Assembly (NCBI RefSeq): GCF_030272615.1 | Contig: NC_081413.1 | Location: 102,756,239-102,820,238, forward strand | Length of the DNA stretch: 64,000 nucleotides | Reading direction: 5' to 3' | DNA from: Cryptomeria japonica | Taxonomy: Eukaryota; Streptophyta; Pinopsida; Cupressales; Cupressaceae | Shown here: positions 43,195-54,377 of the stretch, one piece after another | Position numbering within the stretch: position 1 is the stretch's first letter | How the letters are laid out: every line of letters begins with the position of its first letter | Notes under the pieces: generated by a model | Database searches by the model: none | What the model was told of the DNA's origin: nothing | Seen by the model: only the letters and a program-made list of their open reading frames with translations | Made by a program: the position numbers and the translations under genes

Positions 43195-44573
43195 AACTAG
43201 CAACAAGAATATCTAGAAGATAATAGATAATCTAATTATAGAGGATGAAGAGGAAGAGGAAGAAAAAGTCAAAGAATAAACATTGAAACTTGTTTTAATT
43301 ATGGAAAGGTTGTACATTATGCCATATAATGGTGGGGAGAGAAGAAGAAGAAATGTGCATTTTGCAGTGAAGAATCTCATGATACTTGTAAGTGTGAGAA
43401 TGCTAGATGGTTTTTCTAGAATGTTTCTCAACCATCCCAAAGTGATTATTTACAAAGAGGAGCACAAATAATTCAAAGAGTACCTCCACAAGGGATAAGA
43501 GCTTATCAACATTCAAACATCTAGTCACCAAACACACCTACTAGAGAACATTATAGAGAGGATTTGGTGATGAAAAACAAGAAGAAGAAGAAAATTTAAA
43601 GAAAAAAGAAAGACAATATTTTGACAAGACAAGGAATAGATATACCGATAAAAACAAATAGAAGGAAATTGTAGAAGAAGAATATGATGATTCTAATTCA
43701 AAAGAAGTAGAACAAGAATACTTTCATCCTACTAAGTCTTAACATGAAAATGTTGTGATGCAAGCTAAATAGAAAATCATTCAATGACCCAATAAGATGA
43801 AGTTACACATGTATTATAGAAAAGGAAGTAAGAATGCTGAAACAATTAGTCACCTTAGCACAATAAAAATATTTAGTGGTAAAATTAAAACAACTAGGGA
43901 AATATTAGAGAAAATAAAAATAGTAGAGGTCAATCAGTTATCAAAAGACCATAACTAGAAGAATGGCACCTTGCTGAATAATGTACAATGTAAAGACCAA
44001 AAAGTAATGTGATGTTTGACCGTGGAGTAGACTTGAACATTGTACTAGCAGCCACACATAAAAATTTGGGAAAACTGATACTTGCAATGACACCAATGAA
44101 TATCAATCTAGCAAATGGTTCCTGGTCAAAAACTTGGGAACTTGGAAGAATGTAGAAGTTAATGTCAAAGGTATGAAAAAATTGGTTGATTTTGAAGTTA
44201 TAGAATTCAAGGAACCTTGTAATACTTTTAGAGCCCTACTTGGTTTGAGATGGTTTGTAATTTCTAATTGCATTGTTAACTTTTGGAAGGAAGAAATTTA
44301 TTTTTTAGATGATTACAGAGTAGTTGATATTCCTCTTGAGAAATGGAAGATAAAGAACATGTAGAAGAAATAGCACGAGATAAGAAAGGAGAAAATTTAA
44401 AGAACTTATATTTAATCTCTAAACTACCAAATATAAAAGATGAGGAAAATCCTAATAGTTTTGGAGAAATTGAACTTAATAGTGACAATGATAGTACTAG
44501 TAATGATGATGTTCTCGATGCTTGGATGCAAGGAGAAAAAAAGTTAACATCCCAAATAGTTTATGGATTCTAA
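43195..44573 (+). pseudogene. Retroelement gag knuckle and aspartic protease fragment
   Basis: Plus strand, several frames. Near 43240-43400 a basic segment leads to two Cys-rich units, CFNYGKVVHYA (decayed knuckle) and CAFCSEESHDTC. Near 44015-44130 a retropepsin-like loop reads MFDRGVDLNIV (Thr/Ser of the active-site triplet replaced by Arg), then ANGSWSKTWELG. The open stretch 44134-44364 continues the fold (VEVNVKGMKKLVDFEVIEF, RALLGLRWFVISNCIVNF). 44343-44573 is an acidic tail (ELNSDNDSTSNDD). No RT follows; the copia-3 insertion lies 400 bases on. Lineage uncertain, probably gypsy-type. Confidence 0.5.
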
Positions 44574-44964
44574 AGAACATTCCCAATACACAATAAAACT
44601 CCCAAACCTTTTCAACACAAAGTAAAGAACTCTAAAACAAAGAAAAATAACTAGAAACATCATAAGTTGCAAGCTAAAAACAAATAGAAAATTACTAAGA
44701 ATACACCAACTAGATCTTGGAGATTCCAGATAAGCCATAGCATGGCCATAAGTGTACTACTACTCATAAAAGGAGAAAAACAAAAACAAAAAATCATAAG
44801 GTTCATTTTGAAGAATAACCAAAAGCCTAAATAGTAAAACCATAATATCAATTACTAGCCCTAAACACATCTGACATGGTATATAGAAAAATATGATAAA
44901 CATATCCTAACATAAGCTTATTCATATGTAAATATTTGTATTATAATGTATTAGGAAATAGGTA
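44574..44964. other. AT-rich non-genic stretch
   Basis: No gene recognised. Confidence 0.4.
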
Positions 44965-44969
44965 GGTAG

Positions 44970-45320
44970 TGTGAGAGTTGATAAATACAACACCACAAGA
45001 GACCAAATGATCTCTGCAAGCTGAATAAACCTGTTACAAGGAGAAGCAAGGAAGCAACAGAGAAAAAACATAAACACAGGAAATGCTTAAGAATATGAGA
45101 GCTCTGTATTCACAAAAATGTGTAATATAATAATAATACAAAAGAAAAGAATTCAACCTCTAATAGGTCAAAAAACCCCTAAAAGGGAAAACCCTAGGCT
45201 TGCACATAATTAATTATTATGCACCTAATATTAGCTTAAGTGTAAAAGAGATAAAGGGGAACTTAATTAATTAAATAAATGTCATTTAATTAATCAAGTA
45301 AAGACCTGATTACTCTAACA
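44970..45320 (-). repeat. 3' LTR of copia-3
   Basis: Plus strand tgtgagagttgat...tactctaaca, 351 bases; pairs with 50708-51070. Confidence 0.9.
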
Positions 45321-45331
45321 CCCCCCTTAAG
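45321..45331 (-). other. Polypurine tract of copia-3
   Basis: Plus strand ccccccttaag, i.e. CTTAAGGGGGG next to the LTR start TGTTAGAG. Confidence 0.8.
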
Positions 45332-45531
45332 CTAGACTTAGGGAGAAGTTAAAACCTAGAACAACTACTAAAAGCAGGAAAGATGGGTCCCGGCAACAAG
45401 GCCTGATCAGGTACCCAAATACAAGGAAATCTCTATGAAACGGAGAAAAAGGAGAAAACTTAGTGGGAAAAAACTCCTCTCCAAAAAAAGATAAAAGAAC
45501 ATGCTGAAAGAAATATGAAGGAAGGAAGGCC

Positions 45532-46290
45532 TCATAAAGACCCCCCAAGGACAACTTCCTTCACCCCAAGCATAGAGCGCAACTGAAGATAGCATGACGA
45601 TGCAAAAGGTTTCGTGAAGATGTCTGCAACCTGCTCAATAGTGGGAATGTACTCCAAAATGAGAGAACCATCCTGAATCAACTGGCAGATGAAATGCATG
45701 TGAAGCTCAATATGATTCATCCGTTGATGCTCCACTGGGTCGCGAGAAATGTGAATAGCACTCTAATTGTCACACCAAAGAATAGTGGGACTATCAAGAG
45801 GAAAACCAAACTCAGTCATCAACTGTCAAAGCCATAAGATCTCCTGACTTGTGAGCACAACAGCTCGGTACTCAGCCTCTATAGATGATAATGCATGAGC
45901 AGTCTGCTTCTTGCAAGGCCATGTGATAGAACCAGATCCAAGATAGAAAACAAAGCCAGAAGTAGACTTCTGATCATTGACATCACCAGCCCAATCTGAG
46001 TCAGTGTAGCCAACAATGTGCGGTTCCCTTGATGTGTAATGAATGCCATGAGAAATAGAGCCCCAAATGTACCACAAAATATGTTTGGCAGCTTGCTAAT
46101 GATTCTCATGAGGATCATGGCAGAATCGAGAGACAAGGCCAACCACAAAGGAAAGGTCAAGACGAGTGTGTGTCAGGTATAACAAACTACCAACCAACTG
46201 CCTGTAAAGTGTAGAATCTACTAAAGGAGTGGGGCAAGCTATAATAAAACAACCCTTGACTGAAAAGGAGTGGGTGCAGGCTTGCAATCA
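45532..46290 (-). pseudogene. Copia-3 RNase H, broken
   Basis: Three open stretches in one frame: 46096-46287 (RT thumb: STLYRQLVGSLLYLTHTRLD), 45826-46077 (GYTDSDWAGDVNDQKSTSGF with catalytic Asp residues, ALSSIEAEYRAVV) and 45532-45735 (HMHFICQLIQDGSLILEYIP, QVADIFTKPF, LGV). They are separated by single stops at 46096-46098 and 45826-45828 and one near 45763. The usual copia end is complete. A frameshift near 46290 separates it from RT. Confidence 0.85.
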
Positions 46291-47321
46291 AGCATGCCAA
46301 AGTGCTGAAGCATGTCAAGAGCATACTTCTGCTGGTAGATGGAGATCCCATCAGAAGACTAAATCACCTGAAGACCAAGAAAATAGTGCAGAAGATCAAG
46401 ATATGTCATCTCAAACTGGTCCATCAAAGCTCGTTAAACATGCTGAATCATAGAGGATGAGCTACTTGTGATGAGGAGATCATCAACATATAGCACAAGA
46501 ATCAGGATCTTACCCTCAAGATGCTGAATGAAAACTATGTGATTGAAATGACAGCATGTGAAACTAGTGGAGAGCAAGAAAGAGTCCATCTTCTCATACC
46601 AAGCTCGAGGGGCCTGTTTGAGACCATACAATGAACGCCTAAGTCTGCAAACCAAAGAATTGTCCTGCACAAATCCTTGAGGCTGCTCCATATAGATTTC
46701 CTCCTATAGGTCTCCATGCAAGAAAGCACTCTTCACATCCATCTGAATAATGGGTCATCTCTTAGAAGTTGCAAGGGATAGTACAAAGCAAATAGAGTTC
46801 ATCTTGGCGACAGGGGAAAATGTCTTAGAGTAATCAATACCCTCAACCTTCGAGAAACACTTCGCAACAAGATGTGATTTGTACTTATCAATCAAACCAT
46901 CAACAACATACTTGGTGAGATACAACCATCGACACCAAGCCATCTTTCTGCCCTTAGGAAGAGGACATAGATCCCAAGTATTATTCCTCATCGAAGAAGA
47001 ATACTCCTCCTCCATAGTAAAATCCCACTTAGGGTGTCCTATTGCCTTTGAAAAATTCTGAGGATCATCTGAAATGGCATGACTCAAAATACTAGAACCC
47101 ACAGTATGAGAATGGATGCGGTGAGTATCTGAAGGATCACTAGCCATAGATCCTTCTGCCTCAACAATAAAGCAATCCCACTTGGGCATCTGAGGTGGAG
47201 CAGGTGGAGGTGGAGATGGTGGATCATCAGAAACATCATCAAAATCATCCTCAAAATGATCCTGAAGAGATGTAGTGGGAGGAGTAGGTAGAGGGGTAGA
47301 CACTGGAGATAGGGTATCCAT
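46291..47321 (-). pseudogene. Copia-3 reverse transcriptase, broken
   Basis: 46755-47321 carries the N-terminal linker (Pro-rich PPSPPPPAPPQMP; HPKWDFTMEEEYSSSMRNNT) and then LVAKCFSKVEGIDYSKTFSP. After a stop the first catalytic Asp is in IQMDVKSAFLHGDL. 46434-46691 holds EEIYMEQPQGFV, RSLYGLKQAPRAWYEK and the catalytic pair in LVLYVDDLLITS. Downstream, DLLHYFLGLQV and KYALDMLQHFGM are readable to about 46300. All in one frame with single stops. Confidence 0.87.
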
Positions 47322-48136
47322 TGTGGGAAGGTGCTCATCAAACTAAACATCCCATCAAAACAGGACCTCTCTGGAATTAGGATCAAACAACCTGTATTCC
47401 TTAACATCCTCACAGTAGCTAACAAAAATGAGGGGTCATCTCTTCCACTCCATTGCTCTCCTCTGAGCATCAAGAATAAATGCCCATGCCTCAATTCCAA
47501 ATACTCAGAAAAAAGAAACATCAGGCTTGTCATGAGACCAAGCTTCCTCAAGAGTCATATGTCGAACCACCTTGTGAGGCATCCGATTCTGAATGTAGTT
47601 GGCATAATTGATTGCCTTAGCCCAAAAAGATGAATCCATGGACCTAGACTGAATCATACAATTTGCCATCTCCCATAAAGTCCTGTTCTTTCTCTCAGCG
47701 ATACCATTATGCTGATGGGTGTAGGGAACAATAAACTGATGTTATAAACCATGCTCAGTACAAAAATCTCTGAAAGCCTGATTCACATACCCCCCTCATT
47801 ATCTGTATGTATCCACCAAATAGAACAATTAGACTACTTCTCTACAAATTTCTTGAAGATTCGAAATGAATCAAAGACACCAGACTTGTACTTAAGAAAG
47901 TAAACCCATGTGCGTCTAGAGAAGTCATCAATAAATGTGAGTACATACTTGGCCCCAGAAAAAGGAGTAGGGAATGACATGAGGTCACTATGAATCAACT
48001 CCAAAGGTGCCAAAGCATGAGGGGCTCTTCCCTTTAGAAAGGGATCCCTGTGATGCTTGCCAAGCACACAACCATGACAAACACCTTCAGCGCAGGAAAT
48101 CTGTGGGAGCCCAAAAACAAGTACTTGTGTACTCAT
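47322..48136 (-). pseudogene. Copia-3 integrase, broken
   Basis: 47834-48136 starts with the zinc CxxC (GVCHGCVLGKHH) and the first catalytic Asp in LELIHSDLMSF, then YVLTFIDDFSRRTWVYFLKY. After stops near 47810-47830 the second Asp (HTDNEGGYV) and the Glu (QHNGIAERKNRTLWEMAN) are readable at about 47690-47800. The C-terminal part (KAINYANYIQNRMPHKVV, EAWSHDKPDVS, FVSYCEDVKEYRLFDP) follows to 47331 with several stops. Confidence 0.83.
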
Positions 48137-48685
48137 CTACTGAAGATATTTGTAATTTACATGGCCCAAGCACTCATGCCAAATCTTACTCACTAAATCT
48201 ACATGTGCTATAAGAGATGAACCTGTACCCGCAAAGGGATCAAATGCATCAAATTTGTAAAGACGAGATGCAGTATCAACACTCCCAGTAGCCACAACCA
48301 AATCAGAGTCATGGAGGTCTTGAATAACCACATCATGTGGTGAGAACTCAATTGTCTTACCATAGCCAAAATGGAAAATCTGATAAATGGACAAGAGGTT
48401 CGTCGATGTGTCAGGTACAACCAGAACATCCTGCAGAGTACCCCCATCCAAAGAGATAGAACCTGAACCCAAGACTGAAAGCTGAATAGATTCACCCAGT
48501 GCAATCTGTGAAGTACCACAAGAGACAATAGAAGTAACCAACTGCTGAGTGTGAGTCATATGGTGAGAAACACCAGAATCTAAAATCCAAGTGGACCCAT
48601 AGGTCGAAGCTCGAGCAATGAGAGAATGACCTTTCCCTGTGGAAGGAGAAGACACCTGGGGTGAGGAAATGTGATGTTGTTGCAT
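48137..48685 (-). pseudogene. Copia-3 aspartic protease and pre-integrase domain
   Basis: The active site is WILDSGVSHHMT near residues 33-44. Strand regions SGSISLDGGTLQDVLVVPD and LLSIYQIFHFGY follow, then the His-x-His part of the integrase zinc site, WHECLGHVNYKYL. A TAG at 48137-48139 ends this stretch; the same frame continues into integrase. Confidence 0.87.
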
Positions 48686-49559
48686 GGATTCCTCTAAAGC
48701 CTCTAATCATTTCCAACACCTGGAAATTGGATGGCCTTCCTAGCCACAAAAATTGCAAGTATAACCTGATTTCTTCTTAGTCTTGGAGGAAGACTCACTA
48801 GACTATGAAGATTTCCCTTGTTTCGGATTAAATGGTGGTTTAGAGTCAGACTTAGGAGGTGGCTTGGAGGAATTCTCACTCCCTACAGAATTCTTCTTTG
48901 GCTTCAGTTTCTGCTTTTACTTCTCCTTAGATGACTAAGCAACCAATGCTTTTTTCTTGTACCCTGAGAGTATGTCCAGCTGAGAAAGGTGAGACTGCTC
49001 TTGAGACAAACACTCACAAAACACATCAAAGGTAGGCATGGTAAAATGAGCACCCAAGCCATCCATGGTGGAGTAGAAAGCAGAGGCCAAAAACTGAAAA
49101 AGGACTGTGAAGCTTCTAAAGGATCAAGTGAATGCACTCTGGGTCTGTCTTGGTCTTTCCACACCCCTAGAGAATAGATCTGGTAGTCTTAAACTTGGTC
49201 AAAAAATCCTCAATGGTAGGAAAGGAATCAGGTAACAAGGAAACCAACTCTGCCTCAATCTATAATGCCTGGATCTCATTAACTCTCCTGAAGAGAGTCT
49301 CAAACTTCAACCACATATCTCAAGGAGTGAGCAAAGCATCAAGGTGAAACAAAAGACTATCGGAAACATGTAATGAGAGCAAACCCATGGCCTCATCCAT
49401 CTTGTTTCTGTGCTGAAGAATCTCAAAAGGATGCTGTAACAGAGGCTTAACCTCATCCATACAAGACCACAACCCTCATGCCCTTATAAGCCTCATGATT
49501 TGAGGCTTCCAGGTGTGATAGTTGTGTGATGTCAACAACTCAACTGAAGAGTCTGCCAT
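48686..49559 (-). pseudogene. Copia-3 gag, broken
   Basis: The likely start is the ATG at 49557-49559 (MADSSVELLTSHNYHTWKPQ), typical of copia gag. The open run ends at 49476. Downstream the gag is readable only in pieces. A single zinc knuckle lies near 48706-48755 as CNFCG, a stop, then GHPISRC, i.e. CCHC interrupted by one TAG. Basic Ser/Lys-rich sequence precedes it (48770-48960). Reading of 48970-49475 is broken in all frames. Confidence 0.7.
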
Positions 49560-50695
49560 GAAACTCTGCACCTGTACCTGCTTGTGTTTTTTTATTATTA
49601 TGCGATCTTTCAGAATAGACAGAAGATGTAGAAGGGTTTTTTTGTTTTGAGAGTTTTGGTGCTCTAGATTTCTTATATAAATGATAGAAAGCGAGAAAAA
49701 AACACCCCCCACAAGAGATAAACCTAAACCCTAGTACATACTGGTGAGAATGAAGCAGTGCATAAGCCAAAAAAACTTTAAATTGAAATCTCATGTACCT
49801 AATGAAATATCTAAGAAACAAGATCACATATCTAAATAGAGCATGCTAAGAGCTTTCCAACGCCTATTCATTTTTGAAAAATGGAGTTTGTTTGCATATT
49901 ATACGACCCCAAAAGTGCAGAAAAGTGACCCCGCTTTGACTGGAAAAAAGTATAGTCAAACAGAAAAATTGAAAAAAATTCCAATACCATGAGGTCCAGC
50001 TCGAAACTAGCTTTTCGACGCCTATTCATTTTTGAAAAAACAACTTTGTATGCTCAAGAGAGGAAGAAACCCCCCTCCCCCCCCTACAAAGGCAAGAGAA
50101 AGGGCAAACGAAGGTTGTCTAGTGGCAGGGTCAGGTGGAGGTGGCCCAGGGGCGGCGGCCAGGAAGCAGCGGTGGGTGGGGTGTTCTAGTAGGCAGGTGG
50201 AGGCTGGTGGGGCCTTAGCTGTCAGGGCCAGCGGTGCATGGTATGGGCCTACTGCAGGGCCAGGGGGCCCACGGTACCCTGCGTACCGTTGGTTGTAACC
50301 CCTAAAAAAAATAAAAATTATTTAAAAAAACAAAAACTTTTACATAATTTTTTGAATGATGTTTTAAAATTTTTTTTTTTTTTTGGCCTGCATGCTATAA
50401 AAAGGCAAAAATTTGACTTTTTGAACAAAATATTCTCGAATTGTGTGCCAAGATCGTACGACCTAGTACAAAACAAAAAAAATACCCCCCAAGAGGCTCA
50501 GGTGTCGAAAGTGATCAAGCTTTATATGACCATAGGGGTTTTTGGGCCTTCTGAGCATGATGGTGGGGTTCGTTTAAGCCCAAAGTGCTCAGAAAAAAGG
50601 CCCATCCCTAGGTGCACAAAAAAACTTCTGAAACCCCAAATCTGCTTCCAATGCAAAAAAAACTCAAAACAAGAATAGGTAGTTATAGATCTAAA
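49560..50695 (-). other. Leader of copia-3 with a GC-rich block
   Basis: About 1.1 kb between primer site and gag, with no protein. 50040-50300 is strikingly GC-rich (ggcggcggcc, gccagggggccca) in an otherwise AT-rich element. The word cgcctattcatttttgaaaa occurs twice (49861 and 50019). Open frames on the plus strand here are by-products of base composition. Confidence 0.6.
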
Positions 50696-50707
50696 GATCT
50701 AATACCA
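50696..50707 (-). other. Primer-binding site of copia-3
   Basis: Plus strand gatctaatacca, i.e. TGGTATTAGATC directly next to the LTR; one change within the first ten bases of the initiator-Met consensus. Confidence 0.75.
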
Positions 50708-51070
50708 TGTGAGAGTTGATAAATACAACACCACAGGAGCCCAAATGATCTCTGCAAGATGAATAAACCTGTTACAAGGAGAAGCAAGGAAGCAACAGAG
50801 AAAAAACATAAACACGGGAAATGCTCAAGAATATGAGAGCTTTGTATTCACAGAAATGTGTAATAGAATAATAATACAAAAGAAAAGAATTCAACCTCTA
50901 ATAGGTCAAAAAAACCCTAAAAGGGAAAACCCTAGGCTTGCACATAATAATTAATAAAAGAATTAATTTTTATGCACCTAATGTTAGCTTAAGTGTAAAA
51001 GAGATAAAGGGGAACTTAATTAATTAAACAAATGTTTACTTAATCAAGTAAAGACCTGATTACTCTAACA
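50708..51070 (-). repeat. 5' LTR of copia-3
   Basis: 363 bases, tgtgagagttgat...tactctaaca on the plus strand; about 12 bases longer than the left LTR through indels near 50950-51040. Confidence 0.9.
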
Positions 51071-51075
51071 GATAG

Positions 51076-52037
51076 GAATAAAGGCCGAAAAAAGTGTCAT
51101 AGAAAAGGTCACAAGCAAAAAATAGTAGGAAAGAAATAAAATAGCTACAGTCATAAATGCATTCACTCTAGGAAAGTATAGAAGTACTCCTCATCAACAT
51201 CACAACATTCACTTTCTTACTACACTCACTCACTATTGCACTCTATTCTTGTGAAATCGTCTCCCCATGCATAATCCCTATCTTTCCTTCTACACTTCAC
51301 TATTACCTTTCCCAATTGTTGCAATGGTTGCTCCTATTCTTGTAGTTGTTATAGAGAATCCCTGACCAAAATAAAAAAAATTCCCTTACAAAGTGATAGC
51401 AGTAGACCTATGGCAGTTTTTAATCAGATAATGTTTTAGGATTTGAGAAGAACTCTATTGTAGTTGGGTTCTTACCTTTATTTGTCTCAATATGCTTGAA
51501 TTAGAGAAAATAAGTTGCATGTGTGGAAGGATTTTTTGGATTTCATTGTGGAAGAAGAATGGGTGTGCTTGGTGTTTAGCCAGGTGCATGACATATATTT
51601 GTACCTATACAAATCCCATCACATTACAAATTCCATTCAAGATATTACTAGACTGCTCATACAAGGAGTGGTTTTGCCAAAGAAGGGTATCAAAACAATG
51701 ACGTTACAAAGCTTATTATAGCTACCTTTGATGGGAGGAGCTTACACATGAATAATATAAAAAACCCAAGTATAAAATACACAACAAAGATAATTGCATA
51801 CAAAATATATCTCACCAATTGGGAGTGTTCCAGTACCACTATGACAAAACACACGGTCTATAAAATGGTTGTTGAGGGAAAATATTTTTATCAATATGAA
51901 ATTCTTATAATAGAGATACTAGATACTATAGCCTAGATGAAGAGTATAGGATATAATTTCTAGTATGACACTATGCTGATTTTATTAGCTTTTTATTTCA
52001 TACATGAATTGCTTTCATATGCCAGAAAGCGTGGGAT
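51076..52037 (+). other. Stretch with possible decayed coding sequence
   Basis: No intact gene. Around 51380-51720 the plus strand reads protein-like pieces (QSDSSRPMAVFNQIMF; HVWKDFLDFIVEEEWVCLVF; HITNSIQDITRLLIQGVVLP) separated by stops. They suggest a relic of an element-borne ORF, family unknown. Confidence 0.35.
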
Positions 52038-52137
52038 ACAAATTGACCAATTGCAAATAAAGTGCAAGGGCATGTCAAGCACTTCTCGTAAATTGACCAA
52101 TTGCAAATCAAGTGCAAGGGCATGTCAAGCACTTCTC
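52038..52137. repeat. Direct repeat, two copies of 50 bp
   Basis: aaattgaccaattgcaaat and the following agtgcaagggcatgtcaagc are repeated with a 50-base period and one or two differences. Confidence 0.85.
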
Positions 52138-52799
52138 AGCTACTAATGCCTACACCCAAGTATTTTGGGGATTCTTAAGCCATTTCAAAAGAGAATGCAA
52201 GATAAGTGGATTGAATGCTATGGTCCAAAAGCATTTGGATACTATTGTGTTTCAAGTGGACAAGGAGCACACTATAATGGAAGATATATAGCCTCAGACT
52301 ATTGGAAGTATGTGTTGTTGTGGTTGTCACTGATGTCAAACTTGTTATTCTAGATAGTTGTTGGTCCAAAAAGTCTATGGTGCAGATATATCTTGTTGTG
52401 TTGGTGTTGGACTTGTTCTATTGGTTGTTTTGGAAGTGTTTGGGTCCAAAAAGTGTTGATGCTGTTTTTTATTGTTATCTTCTTTAGATATAGTTTTAGT
52501 ATCATGGATATGATAGTTTTGTGGTTCAGAAGGTATATTTTGTTTCGAGTTGACTTGGTTAAATCTTTGATGATATATCTTGTATATAAGGAATGTGTAC
52601 ATGATTGAGTTGTGTGTGGAAAGTGAGTAGAACTATGAGAGTGGGAAGAACAGTGTAGAGAATGTGAAAGGAAGTGTGAAATTTAGTGAAGAGGAGGGAA
52701 CAAGAATTATGTTTGAATGATATGCAAGTTTTGTTTAGACTATGGCAGAGATATGAGACAGAGTGTTGAAAGTTAAAGTTTGAGTTATGTGTGTTGATG

Positions 52800-53260
52800 T
52801 TGGTCACTTGATGCAAAGCTTAAGGAGAGTTTCATGATCAGGAGATCCTTCTTTTCAAATCATTTGTGTATCTTTCTTTGTTGAAGTTAGCTTCATGTTT
52901 TGCAAGTCCCTTTTTGTATCTTTTCCTATTGCAGTTAACTTCAGGTTTTGCAAAGCCCTTTTTGTATCTTGCCCCAAGTGCAGTTAGCCTTGGTTTGCAA
53001 GTCTGGAGCAGTGAGCTCTTTTTATTGTAATTTGATATACATAGTGGATATATTTTTGTGGGTAAGTTCCCAAAGTGGTTTTTCTTTGTTTTGGTTTTCC
53101 ACATAGAAAATATTGGTGTTCATTTGTTGGATGTGTTGTTGATTACTTGTTTATGTGATGGATTAAACTTTGTTTGGACTGATTCACCCCACTACCTTAT
53201 GAGTTAAATGACAAAGAGAGTCCTATACAACACGTTTGTTAAATCTTCCCTATAGTACCC
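52800..53260 (+). repeat. Possible copia-type LTR remnant
   Basis: Contains gtgggtaagttcccaaagtg, then ggttttccacatag, a word order common in plant copia LTRs and the reverse of the gtggaaacccaaat motif in the two LTR families above. No borders or partner were found. Confidence 0.35.
52863..53005. repeat. Three tandem 48-bp units
   Basis: Each unit resembles tttttgtatctt...gcagttaacttc...gttttgcaaagccc. The period is 48, a multiple of three; the minus strand is open across it and gives a 16-residue repeat (RYKKGFAKPEVNCNRK, RYKKGLAKHEANFNKE). Confidence 0.75.
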
Positions 53261-54377
53261 CTCCATGCTTTTCATCAGATACTTATTACCTTGACTTGTT
53301 AGACTATGTTTGACTCATTATGTGTGGTTTATCTCATTGGTGTTTGTACATGTGGACACATTCATGTGATCCATGTTATTGGACTATTTTATGGCGCTTA
53401 TATGTTTCAGGACATGATTACTATTATACTTTATTTGAGATGGACATATTGATGAATTGATGTATCCTTATGACTTGGATTTTATATTGGTGATTTATTA
53501 TGATGCTTTATGAGATCTTAATCTATGATCAGATTTTATTATTTGGATTTTATATTGGTGATTTATTATGGTTGCAAGTACTAGGCATTGACTCCACCTA
53601 GTCCCATAGGTCTAAGCATTCCTTTTAAATCCCAATGGTGGTACTAGAGATAGTACAAGGCCCAAAATGTATCTATCCCTAGCCATTGCCCTAACCTAGG
53701 GACAATTATCTAGTCTTTATTTTTATACTATCAAGTTTGTCATATAGACAATATCTGATCACATTGTTGTCAGTGGTAAGTCTTGTTTTGATATTGGTAT
53801 TATTTTATGATTTACTTGAGTGTGTGGGATTTTATGTTATCTTAATTATTGATATTTATTATAGCCTAAGTGTTAAAAATTAAATTAATAATTAATAATT
53901 ATTTATTGTTGCTTTAATTATATTTTTGATTTAATGGATATATTCATATTATTGGATATTATTTATTAAAGTGATTTATTATTGTGAATGTTAATATTTT
54001 TACTGTGAAAATTATATTTTATTGTGGAACTAATTGTTCTATTTGAATTTTATTTTGGTGGATAATTATATTTTTAGTTGGAAATATTTATTTATTCTTT
54101 GCATGTTTTTTGAGTGGGAGTTACTATTTTTAGGGGAATTTTAATTAGTGTTTTAATATTTTAATATTATTGTTTAATTTTTTTATGAGGATTTTTATTT
54201 AGAAATTAATTTAATATTATTGATTTAATGTTTTATAGGTGATATTTTTATGATTTTTGAATTAGGGTTTTGCCTTTTCTTTTGTAAGTGATTTTTGGAA
54301 GCTTTATTTAGGTTTTTAATTGAGTTTTATTTTGATGATTCTTTTCATGAAGTTTTGGAGAGAAGAATTATTGTTGT
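53261..54377. other. AT-rich non-genic stretch
   Basis: T-rich, with gattttattatttggattt-type short duplications near 53470-53560. No gene seen. Confidence 0.45.

Larger units (their letters stand above)
44965..51075 (-). mobile_element. Ty1/copia LTR retrotransposon (copia-3)
   Basis: Left LTR 44970-45320 and right LTR 50708-51070 enclose polypurine tract, RNase H, RT, integrase, protease, gag, leader and primer site in minus-strand order. Flanks are ggtag (44965-44969) and gatag (51071-51075), a 5-bp target duplication with one mismatch. LTRs differ by roughly a dozen substitutions plus a few indels by eye, so it is one of the younger insertions here. Coding DNA has many stops and at least one frameshift. 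Confidence 0.9.

Noticed and set aside
50032-50298. Gly/Ala/Arg-rich ORFs on the plus strand
   Set aside because: A result of local GC richness in the copia-3 leader; antisense to the element.
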